Positions 6,702-13,479 of a stretch of 13,479 nt of DNA are shown in pieces (position 1 is the first letter of the stretch; each line of letters opens with the position of its first letter). The stretch covers positions 1-13,479 of the forward strand of contig JALHUQ010000129.1 in the NCBI GenBank assembly GCA_022866645.1. The letters run 5' to 3'. The position numbers and the translations under genes were made by a program. The DNA is from Woeseiaceae bacterium. Its GTDB lineage: Bacteria; Pseudomonadota; Gammaproteobacteria; Steroidobacterales; Woeseiaceae. Under the pieces are notes generated by a model. It was not told the origin of the DNA and searched no databases. It was given only the letters and a program-made list of their open reading frames with translations.

Positions 6702-9454
6702 TGGACAAGACGTACCAACCTCACGACATCGAACAGCGCATTTACGATCGCTGGGAAGAAAACGGATACTTCGCTCCGCAGGGCGAAGGTGCTTCCTATT
6801 GCATCGTTATCCCGCCTCCCAATGTGACGGGCACTCTGCACATGGGTCATGCGTTCCAGAACACAATCATGGACGCGCTGACGCGTTACCACCGCATGAA
6901 GGGCGATCGAACGTTGTGGCAACCCGGCATGGATCACGCCGGCATAGCGACACAAATGGTGGTCGAACGCTTGCTCAACGCTGAGGGTAAATCGAAACAC
7001 GATCTCGGCCGCGATCGCTTTGTTGAACGCGTGTGGGAGTGGAAAGAGGAATCCGGTGGACTCATTGCAAAGCAAACACGCCGGCTCGGCGCGTCTGTCG
7101 ATTGGACCCGCGACCGTTTCACGATGGACGAGGGATTGTCTAACGCCGTCCGCAAGGTATTCATACAACTTTACGACGAAGGCCTGATTTATCGCGGCAA
7201 ACGCCTGGTTAACTGGGATCCCAAGTTGCACACGGCACTGTCTGACCTCGAAGTATTGTCCGCCGACGAAGACGGTCACCTGTACCATTTTCGATATCCG
7301 CTGGCGTCTGGTGACGGCTACCTGGTTGTTGCGACGACACGACCCGAAACGATGTTGGGCGACAGTGGCCTTGCCGTCCATCCGGATGACGATCGCTACA
7401 AACATCTCGTCGGTCAGGAGATCGTCCTGCCGATCGTTGGACGCCGCATCCCAATCATTGCTGATGATTACGTCGAGCCGGAGTTCGGTTCCGGATGCGT
7501 GAAGATGACGCCGGCGCACGATTTTAACGACTACGAAATCGGCAAACGCCACGACTTGGCGATGTACAACATATTTACTGACGACGCGGCGCTGAATGAC
7601 GACGTACCGGAACGCTATCGAGGTATGGACCGCTTCGACGCGCGTAAGGCGATCGTCGCCGAACTCGAGATTTTAGGACTACTCGAAAAGATTGAAGACT
7701 ATGTCGTCAAAATTCCGCGCGGAGATCGAAGCGGCGCAGTTGTCGAGCCCTATTTGACCGATCAGTGGTACGTGAAAATTGCGCCGCTCGCGAAACCGGC
7801 TATCGAGGCCGTCGAGACAGGTCGTATCAAGTTCGTCCCGGAAAACTGGTCGAAGACCTATTTCGAATGGATGTACAACATTCAGGACTGGTGCATCAGC
7901 AGACAACTATGGTGGGGCCACCGTATCCCGGCATGGTACGACGACAAGGGCAATATCTACGTCGGCGACGACGAAAGCCAGGTTCGCGAAAAATACCAAC
8001 TGGGAGAGCTACGTCTACGCCAGGATGATGACGTACTCGATACCTGGTTCTCTTCTGCACTGTGGCCCTTCAGCACGATGGGTTGGCCCGAAAAGACCGA
8101 TGCACTGAAGGACTTTTATCCCGGCAACGTCCTGGTAACAGGCTTCGACATAATATTTTTCTGGGTCGCACGAATGATCATGTTCAGTCTGAAGTTCATG
8201 GACGATGTGCCGTTTCGCGAAGTTTATATTCATGGCCTGATTCGCGATCAGGACGGCCAGAAAATGTCGAAGACGAAAGGCAATGTCCTCGACCCGATCG
8301 ACCTTATCGATGGCATCGATCTTGAGGCCCTCGTCGAAAAACGCACTACCGGCATGATGCAGGAGCACTTGGCACCAAAAATTGAAAAGGCAACACGTAA
8401 ACATTTCCCGGACGGAATCAATCAGTTTGGAACTGACGCGCTGCGCTTGACATTTTCGGCTCTCGCAACGACCGGGCGCGACATTCGCTTCGATCTCGGG
8501 CGCATCGAAGGCTACAAGAATTTCTGCAATAAGCTTTGGAACGCCGCGCGGTATGTGTTGATGAACACCGAGTCGCTGGATGATGGGGACGTCCAGTTCA
8601 GCTCGGCCGATCGCTGGATTAAGTCGCAGATCAACAACGTGACGGCCGACATGCATCAACATCTGTCGACCTACCGGCTCGATATGGCATTGCATTCTGT
8701 TTACGAATTCACCTGGCACGAATTTTGTGACTGGTATCTTGAGTTGTCGAAGTCGGTACTGCAGTCGGACGAGTCATCCGACGCAGAGAAACGTGGCACC
8801 CGGCGAACACTCATCGAAGTACTCGAAACCGTCCTTCGACTGTTGCACCCGCTGATGCCCTTTGTCACCGAAGAAATCTGGCAGGCGGTTGCGCCTCGCG
8901 CCGGCATTGCTGGCGACACCATTATGTTGCGCCCCTACCCCGAAGTATCACCCGACGCCGACGATGCCGACGCCGTGGCTGATATCGAATGGGTGAAGCA
9001 ATTCATACTGGGAATCCGCCAAATTCGCGGAGAAATGGATATTTCACCGGGCAAACCATTATCCGTAATCTTGCAGGGCGCAAGCGATAGCGATCTAAGC
9101 CGGGCGAACAGAGAGGCGATACTGTTGCGACGAGTTGGACGTGTCGAATCGGTCACAGTGTTGGGTGCCGACGAAAAGCCGCCTACGGCCGCCACCGCGT
9201 TGCTCGGTGACATGCGCCTTCTGGTTCCAATGAAGGGATTGATTGATGTTGACGCAGAACGCACGCGTCTCACGAAACAACAGGAAAAGGTCAAAGCCGA
9301 TCTTGACCGTAGCAGCAACAAGCTCAACAACAAGAACTTTGTGAACAACGCGCCTCCCGAAGTTGTCATACAGGAACAGGAGCGTATTGCCGAGTTTGAG
9401 AAAACAATTGGTCAATTGACTGAGCAAATCCAGAAACTTGACGAGCTTGCATGA
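6701..9454 (+). CDS. valS: valyl-tRNA synthetase
   Basis: This class I aminoacyl-tRNA synthetase charges tRNA-Val and edits mis-activated threonine. It has 917 residues against 951 in Escherichia coli. In order: the HIGH motif as HMGH (47-50) after PPPNVTGTL; NWDP near 171; the inserted editing domain, about 190-330, with ATTRPETMLG (211-220) and AHDFNDYE (272-279); DVLDTWFSSALWPFS; and the second ATP-binding motif as KMSKT (521-525), where KMSKS is usual. Helical anticodon-binding domain features include YKNFCNKLWNAARYV (about 605-620) and LHPLMPFVTEEIW. A charged coiled coil fills about 847-917, with the typical NKNFVNNAPPEVV. A short Asp/Ala-rich linker (SPDADDADAVAD) precedes the C-terminal part. 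The ATG shares one base with the holC stop. All domains appear intact, so the enzyme should be functional. Confidence 0.98.
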   Translation: MDKTYQPHDIEQRIYDRWEENGYFAPQGEGASYCIVIPPPNVTGTLHMGHAFQNTIMDALTRYHRMKGDRTLWQPGMDHAGIATQMVVERLLNAEGKSKHDLGRDRFVERVWEWKEESGGLIAKQTRRLGASVDWTRDRFTMDEGLSNAVRKVFIQLYDEGLIYRGKRLVNWDPKLHTALSDLEVLSADEDGHLYHFRYPLASGDGYLVVATTRPETMLGDSGLAVHPDDDRYKHLVGQEIVLPIVGRRIPIIADDYVEPEFGSGCVKMTPAHDFNDYEIGKRHDLAMYNIFTDDAALNDDVPERYRGMDRFDARKAIVAELEILGLLEKIEDYVVKIPRGDRSGAVVEPYLTDQWYVKIAPLAKPAIEAVETGRIKFVPENWSKTYFEWMYNIQDWCISRQLWWGHRIPAWYDDKGNIYVGDDESQVREKYQLGELRLRQDDDVLDTWFSSALWPFSTMGWPEKTDALKDFYPGNVLVTGFDIIFFWVARMIMFSLKFMDDVPFREVYIHGLIRDQDGQKMSKTKGNVLDPIDLIDGIDLEALVEKRTTGMMQEHLAPKIEKATRKHFPDGINQFGTDALRLTFSALATTGRDIRFDLGRIEGYKNFCNKLWNAARYVLMNTESLDDGDVQFSSADRWIKSQINNVTADMHQHLSTYRLDMALHSVYEFTWHEFCDWYLELSKSVLQSDESSDAEKRGTRRTLIEVLETVLRLLHPLMPFVTEEIWQAVAPRAGIAGDTIMLRPYPEVSPDADDADAVADIEWVKQFILGIRQIRGEMDISPGKPLSVILQGASDSDLSRANREAILLRRVGRVESVTVLGADEKPPTAATALLGDMRLLVPMKGLIDVDAERTRLTKQQEKVKADLDRSSNKLNNKNFVNNAPPEVVIQEQERIAEFEKTIGQLTEQIQKLDELA

Positions 9455-9550
9455 TGTCGATTGGTTTCTGAGCACTGCATCACACTCTGACGGCGAAGCC
9501 GGTGCAAATCAGCGGTGTATCAGTAACGATATCGCCTGGAGGACTACTGC
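9455..9550 (+). other. valS-moxR spacer, possible moxR leader
   Basis: This 96-base stretch has no convincing gene. It contains a small perfect hairpin, CGGC-GAA-GCCG (9491-9501), with no following T run, so it is not a convincing terminator for valS. TTGACG at 9438-9443, inside the end of valS, could be a -35 box, but no matching -10 is found at normal spacing. The spacer ends in a strong ribosome binding site. Whether moxR has its own promoter here cannot be decided by eye. Confidence 0.4.
9538..9543 (+). promoter_or_regulatory. ribosome binding site of moxR gene
   Basis: GGAGGA lies seven bases before the ATG at 9551. It is a near-ideal Shine-Dalgarno site and fixes the start of the MoxR ATPase. 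It is the strongest such site on the plus strand of this window, while the two downstream genes depend on overlapping ends. Confidence 0.85.
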
Positions 9551-10516
9551 ATGCAACGCGGCAATACACTTGAGAATCTACCCACCAGCCTCGACACGCA
9601 ACGCGATGCTGTGTTGCGCGCCCGCAAAGCGCTCGGCAGGATCATTCTTGGCAAAGACGAAAAAATCTCCCTGGCGCTCGCCTGCCTGCTGGCACGTGGA
9701 CACCTTTTGATTGAAGACTTGCCGGGCCTTGGTAAAACGATGCTCGCGCAGTCACTGGCAAGAACACTTGGTCTTACGTTCCGCCGCATCCAGTTTACGA
9801 GCGATATGTTGCCCGCTGACATTATTGGCGTCTCCGTATTTCGTCAGGACAGCGGCAAATTCGAATTTCAACCTGGGCCGGTATTTTCGCAGCTAATTCT
9901 CGCGGATGAAGTGAACCGTGCAACGCCAAAAGCACAGAGCGCACTCCTGGAGGCCATGGAGGAATACCAGGTATCGATAGACGGAGAAACACGGCCACTA
10001 CCGCATCCGTTCTTCGTTGTCGCTACGCAGAATCCGGGCGACCAGATCGGCACTTTCCCACTTCCGGAATCACAACTCGACCGTTTCCTTATGCGCGTCG
10101 CTATCGGCTATCCCGATGCCGCCAGTGAGCGAGAAATCATCGCAGGTGATGATCGACGACTCATGCTTGATGAGATCGAAGCAGTAGCCGGGCCGGAAAC
10201 ATTGATTGAATTACAAAAATCCGTGCGCAAGCAACACGTCAGCGGACCATTAATTGACTATGTCCAGGCGCTGGTCAGACAGACTCGCGAGTCGGCTGAC
10301 ATTGAAATCGGCCTGTCGCCGCGCGGCGCCCAGGCGCTGGTTGCGGCGGCGCGAGCACGATCCTTTATCGAAAATCATTCTGGTGTTTATCCCGACGACA
10401 TTCAGGCGGTATTCGCTTCCGTTGCCGGCCACCGGCTGAAGCCAGCTGGCAGTACCCGATTCCGCAGTCCGTCCGAACTTTGCCAGCATGTCCTCGATTC
10501 TGTGGCCATCCCCTAG
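9551..10516 (+). CDS. MoxR family AAA+ ATPase
   Basis: This is a AAA+ ATPase of the MoxR class, 321 residues, presumed to act as a cytoplasmic chaperone that matures or activates partner proteins. Visible in order: Walker A EDLPGLGKT (55-63), the family block FTSDMLPADIIG (82-93), Walker B LILADEVNR (115-123), ALLEAMEEYQVSIDGE (131-146), sensor 1 ATQNPGDQIGTFPLPESQLDRF (158-179), with the arginine-finger candidate Arg178, and the C-terminal lid with LSPRGAQALV. All ATPase residues are present. The gene begins after a strong ribosome binding site and overlaps the DUF58 gene by 29 bases. Family knowledge: MoxR proteins are commonly encoded beside DUF58, von Willebrand A or transglutaminase proteins. 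Here the set is MoxR-DUF58-transglutaminase, with no von Willebrand A gene in the window. The actual client is unknown. Confidence 0.95.
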   Translation: MQRGNTLENLPTSLDTQRDAVLRARKALGRIILGKDEKISLALACLLARGHLLIEDLPGLGKTMLAQSLARTLGLTFRRIQFTSDMLPADIIGVSVFRQDSGKFEFQPGPVFSQLILADEVNRATPKAQSALLEAMEEYQVSIDGETRPLPHPFFVVATQNPGDQIGTFPLPESQLDRFLMRVAIGYPDAASEREIIAGDDRRLMLDEIEAVAGPETLIELQKSVRKQHVSGPLIDYVQALVRQTRESADIEIGLSPRGAQALVAAARARSFIENHSGVYPDDIQAVFASVAGHRLKPAGSTRFRSPSELCQHVLDSVAIP

Positions 10517-11492
10517 CCGGCTCATCGGCAACGTCCGCGAGCAAGCGACTTTGCGTGTCCGTCGCTGGGCACGCGAGCGCCAGGGCGTCGATGATGCCAC
10601 TACCCGACTACGCCCGCGCCGGGTCTATATCCTGCCAACCGGAGTCGGATTGGTATTCGGACTGATGGCGTTCGCGATGTTGCTGGGTTCGATGAACTAC
10701 AACAACAACCTGTCATTCGTCCTTACCTTCTTGCTCATCGGTATCGGCTTTGTCGCGATGCATCAATGCCAGCGCAATTTGGTCGGTCTGGAACTCAGCT
10801 TTGCGGGCACAGACCCGGTCTTTGCCGGGCAATCGATACGTTTCCGAATTGCAATTACCAATCAGTCGCGAAATGCGCGTTACGGTATTTGCATTTACCA
10901 CGACAAAACCGAAAGCGAGGTGCATGACCTGCAGCCTGGCGAGAGCAAGTTATTTATTCTGCCCGTCACAACCGACCGGCGTGGTTGGATCAAGCTGGAT
11001 CGCTTCGGCATTCGAACGCTGTTTCCATTTGAGCTGTTTCGCTCCTGGGCTTGGCTGCATATGGACCTGAGAGGACTCGTTTATCCGAACCCGAGTGAAC
11101 ACCCACCGGAACCGCCACCAACCCGGGTAGCCCACGGACACAGACAGCATGATGCGCGCGGCGAAGAAGATTTTGCCGGCCTCAGACGCTACAACGTAGG
11201 GGATTCGCCGCGACATGTAGCGTGGAAAGCCTACGCACGAGGTGGGCAAATGTTGTCCAAACAATTTGCAGGCGCCGATACCAGCAGCCAGTGGTTCGAC
11301 TTTGACGGGATCTCCTCTGCCGAAGTTGAGGAACGTTTATCGATACTGACCCGCTGGATCGTCAACGCCGACCGGACACTGGAAGACTATGGCTTGCGGA
11401 TCCCTGGCAGAGAATTTCCTCCGGCGCATGGCGATACGCAGCGCCGCCAGTGCCTGGAAGCACTCGCACTGTTTGACGGAGACGCCGAGTGA
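10488..11492 (+). CDS. DUF58 domain membrane protein
   Basis: This is a 334-residue protein of the DUF58 family, the usual neighbour of MoxR ATPases. After a basic N-terminus it has two adjacent hydrophobic helices (about 53-68 and 75-92), then a soluble region. The family signature is clear at about 229-260: FAGLRRYNVGDSPRHVAW, then KAYARGGQMLSKQF, containing the conserved Arg-Tyr, Gly-Asp and His-Trp elements. The part before it (about 100-200) resembles a beta-rich domain. The ATG lies 29 bases inside the MoxR gene with no visible ribosome binding site, and no better in-frame start follows before the membrane helices, so translation probably depends on coupling. The stop overlaps the transglutaminase start by four bases. 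The biochemical role is not established. A scaffold or client between the ATPase and the membrane transglutaminase is an inference. Confidence 0.92.
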   Translation: MSSILWPSPSRLIGNVREQATLRVRRWARERQGVDDATTRLRPRRVYILPTGVGLVFGLMAFAMLLGSMNYNNNLSFVLTFLLIGIGFVAMHQCQRNLVGLELSFAGTDPVFAGQSIRFRIAITNQSRNARYGICIYHDKTESEVHDLQPGESKLFILPVTTDRRGWIKLDRFGIRTLFPFELFRSWAWLHMDLRGLVYPNPSEHPPEPPPTRVAHGHRQHDARGEEDFAGLRRYNVGDSPRHVAWKAYARGGQMLSKQFAGADTSSQWFDFDGISSAEVEERLSILTRWIVNADRTLEDYGLRIPGREFPPAHGDTQRRQCLEALALFDGDAE

Positions 11493-13447
11493 GAGCGCAG
11501 CCCCGCGGCACTGACGGCTCATTGCTTACCAGCCTGCCGTGGACAATAGGTGCTCTCGTCGTTTCGCTCGCACCGCATATTCCCTACCTGGCGATATGGA
11601 TTACGACCGCCTTCGTTGGCTGCGCTGTTTGGCGCTACGGCATCGAAAAACAGCGCCGCATGCTGCCATCGCGCTGGGTGCGTGGCGGACTCGCGCTGCT
11701 GTGTTTTCTTGGCGTTTTCGGCACCTATTCATCGATTAGCGGCGTCGGCCCGGGCTCCGCCCTGCTCGTGATCATGGCTGCCATGAAGCTGCTGGAAACG
11801 CGCAGACGACGAGACCAGTTCGTCTTGTTGTTTATTTCGATTTTTCTCGTCATGTCCTCACTGCTCCGCGAACAGTATCTGTGGTCACTCCCCTATCTGT
11901 TGGGAAGCACACTAATCATTCTCACTGCCTGGCTGCGCATGTCCGCCAGGCCTGGCGAAACTGCGAAGCAGAGTTTTACGACGGGTGGACGCCTGCTTTT
12001 GTATGCCGCGCCGCTGGCGATAGTGATGTGGGTATTTTTCCCGAGACTGGCATCTCCATTCTGGGCTGTGCCGATCGATACCAGTCAGGCGACGTCAGGC
12101 TTAAGCGACACCATGAGCCCGGGGGACATTAGCTCCTTGTCCATGTCGGACGCGGTCGCATTTCGCGTACAGTTTGATGACGAAATACCGGAGTCACGCG
12201 ATCGCTATTGGCGCGGGCTGGTAATGACGCGCTTCAATGGACGCACCTGGACCGGCTCCGAGCCGCGCATGGATTCATCGGCACAACAACAGATAGTGAT
12301 GAGGGGTGATCCGGTTTCTTATGAAGTAACCATGGAGCCGACGCGACAACAGTGGGTATTTGCGATGGAAATGCCGACGGACTGGTCGCTTGAAAGCACC
12401 TTCATGGGACCACAACAGCAGCTATCCCACGTTACGCCGATCGAGCAACGTATCGCATACAAAGTGGTCTCTTATCCCGACTATCTGCTGCAATCCGAAC
12501 TGCCGTCCCTGTTCCGCCAGTGGTACACCTCCATACCCGAAAGTGGCAACGCCCGCAGCCGTGATCTCGCGCGGGAGATGCGCGCAGCCGCCGGGTCCGA
12601 CGCGGCCTACATAGACGCGGTACTGGCGAAATTTCATGACGAAGAATACTTCTACACCTTGCGACCACCCGCGCTCGGTAGCAATCCGGTTGATCGTTTC
12701 CTGTTCGAAACGCGCATGGGCTTTTGCGAACACTATGCCTCGGCATTCGCGTTCATGATGCGCAGCGCCGGCATTCCGTCGCGAATTGTTCTTGGTTATC
12801 AGGGCGGTGAAGTAAATCCAATGGGTGGACACCTGATCGTGCGCCAATCGGACGCCCATGCCTGGACCGAAGTGTGGTTGGAACGTTACGGCTGGTACCG
12901 CGTCGACCCGACTTCCGCGGTTGCTCCCGAGCGTATCGAGTACGGAGCACGCGGCGCCACCCTCGAAGGGATCGGCTTGAGCTGGGGATTCACCGCACGA
13001 TCGCAGTTTCTGCAAAAGCTGACGATGACCTTGGACGCGATGGACGCGAAATGGAACGAATGGGTGCTTGGTTACGGCCCCGATGCACAAAATGATTTTA
13101 TGGAATGGCTGGGGATGGATAACCCCAATTGGCGCAAAATGTTATTAACGCTGGTCGGCAGTGTAATCACACTCATATTGATCATCAGCGGTCTCATGAT
13201 GCTGCGCTATCGCGCGCCCGCCAAAGATCAAGCGTCGATACTTTACAGCCGCTTTGTAAGGAAGACAGGGCTCGAAATTCACACTGGCGAAACGGCTTTG
13301 GAATATGCACGCCGCGCCAAGACCGACGGTGAACTGCCAGTGAGCACGGTGACCTCGGTAACCCGTGCTTATCTCGATGCGCGGTACGGGCCGGACGATG
13401 ATGACGCTTTGAATCGATTGAAGAATGCTGTTTCGGCGATCAGGTGA
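11489..13447 (+). CDS. tgpA: TgpA-like membrane transglutaminase (DUF3488/DUF4129)
   Basis: This is a polytopic inner-membrane protein with a transglutaminase-like domain, 652 residues, close in length to the essential Pseudomonas aeruginosa TgpA. About six or seven hydrophobic segments occupy residues 16-184 (the DUF3488 region). A large extracytoplasmic part follows, with the catalytic triad Cys413 (GFCEHYA), His457 (DAHAWTEV) and Asp473 (YRVDPTS). One more membrane helix lies at about 551-572. The C-terminal tail (about 583-652) matches the DUF4129 type (YSRFVRKTGLEIHTGETALEYARRA). All three triad residues are present, so it could be active as a transglutaminase or protease. The GTG start overlaps the DUF58 stop as GTGA, with GGAG seven bases upstream. 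The gene order MoxR-DUF58-transglutaminase matches that of the Pseudomonas locus. The natural substrate is unknown, although a role in the envelope is suspected. Confidence 0.93.
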   Translation: MRAQPRGTDGSLLTSLPWTIGALVVSLAPHIPYLAIWITTAFVGCAVWRYGIEKQRRMLPSRWVRGGLALLCFLGVFGTYSSISGVGPGSALLVIMAAMKLLETRRRRDQFVLLFISIFLVMSSLLREQYLWSLPYLLGSTLIILTAWLRMSARPGETAKQSFTTGGRLLLYAAPLAIVMWVFFPRLASPFWAVPIDTSQATSGLSDTMSPGDISSLSMSDAVAFRVQFDDEIPESRDRYWRGLVMTRFNGRTWTGSEPRMDSSAQQQIVMRGDPVSYEVTMEPTRQQWVFAMEMPTDWSLESTFMGPQQQLSHVTPIEQRIAYKVVSYPDYLLQSELPSLFRQWYTSIPESGNARSRDLAREMRAAAGSDAAYIDAVLAKFHDEEYFYTLRPPALGSNPVDRFLFETRMGFCEHYASAFAFMMRSAGIPSRIVLGYQGGEVNPMGGHLIVRQSDAHAWTEVWLERYGWYRVDPTSAVAPERIEYGARGATLEGIGLSWGFTARSQFLQKLTMTLDAMDAKWNEWVLGYGPDAQNDFMEWLGMDNPNWRKMLLTLVGSVITLILIISGLMMLRYRAPAKDQASILYSRFVRKTGLEIHTGETALEYARRAKTDGELPVSTVTSVTRAYLDARYGPDDDDALNRLKNAVSAIR

Positions 13448-13459
13448 AAGTTCGAACTT
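13448..13459. repeat. 12-base perfect palindrome after tgpA
   Basis: AAGTTCGAACTT begins at the base after the tgpA stop codon. As RNA it could only form a four-pair stem with a four-base loop, and no strong T run follows in the 20 bases left in the window. It is too short to call a terminator and may be chance or a protein site. Confidence 0.3.
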
Positions 13460-13479
13460 GAGTTGTTTGGCGTTCGTTC

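Noticed and set aside
6674..7552. Long minus-strand open frame opposite valS (292 codons), with others at 8015-8719, 12422-13090 and 4933-5532
   Set aside because: They lie fully or almost fully antisense to well-conserved genes, have no recognisable domains or plausible ribosome binding sites, and are rich in His, Arg and Cys as expected of shadow frames in GC-rich DNA.
8954..8975. Tandem GACGCC-like microrepeat in valS
   Set aside because: It encodes a short Asp/Ala linker (DADDADA) between domains. Such low-complexity linkers are ordinary, and the frame is intact.
9491..9501. Hairpin CGGC-GAA-GCCG as a valS terminator
   Set aside because: The stem is only four pairs and is followed by GTGCAAATC rather than a T run.
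9438..9710. Short plus-strand open frame spanning the valS-moxR spacer
   Set aside because: It runs out of frame through the end of valS and into the conserved Walker A region of the MoxR gene, which has a much better start and ribosome binding site.
13448..13479. Terminator or regulator site after tgpA
   Set aside because: The 12-base palindrome has a usable stem of only four pairs, no clear T run follows, and the window ends too soon to judge.

Overview
The window looks like chromosomal DNA from a gammaproteobacterium. The main evidence is the arrangement around position 4700: lptF and lptG diverge from pepA, and pepA is followed by holC and valS. This order is conserved across many gammaproteobacteria. 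Base composition is moderately GC-rich (mid-50s percent by eye) and even throughout. Nearly every base is coding, and there is no rRNA, tRNA, insertion sequence, CRISPR array or phage gene. I cannot name the genus.

Layout. (1) 1-2526, plus strand: the 3' part of a major-facilitator transporter gene, an aldo/keto reductase with a twin-arginine-like N-terminus, and a small RDD membrane protein. All three overlap or abut, so they are probably one operon. (2) 2528-4671, minus strand: lptF then lptG, the inner-membrane permease pair of the lipopolysaccharide exporter. lptG ends one base from the RDD gene, tail to tail. (3) 4672-4776: the divergent control region between lptF and pepA, with an imperfect inverted repeat. 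(4) 4777-9454, plus strand: pepA (M17 leucyl aminopeptidase), holC (DNA polymerase III chi) and valS (valyl-tRNA synthetase), tightly packed. (5) 9455-9550: a 96-base spacer that ends in a strong ribosome binding site. (6) 9551-13447, plus strand: a MoxR AAA+ ATPase, a DUF58 protein and a TgpA-like membrane transglutaminase, with consecutive overlapping ends. (7) 13448-13479: a short tail with a 12-base palindrome and no gene.

How the genes fit together. lptFG works at the cell envelope, and so, probably, does the MoxR-DUF58-TgpA set: an ATPase thought to act as a chaperone, a membrane-anchored partner, and a polytopic protein with a Cys-His-Asp transglutaminase fold on the periplasmic side. 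pepA, holC and valS are housekeeping genes whose linkage is conserved without an obvious shared pathway. The transporter/reductase/RDD group has no clear substrate.

I found no clearly new system. The least understood parts are the MoxR-DUF58-TgpA operon, whose family is known but whose substrate is not, and the possibly exported aldo/keto reductase paired with a transporter.
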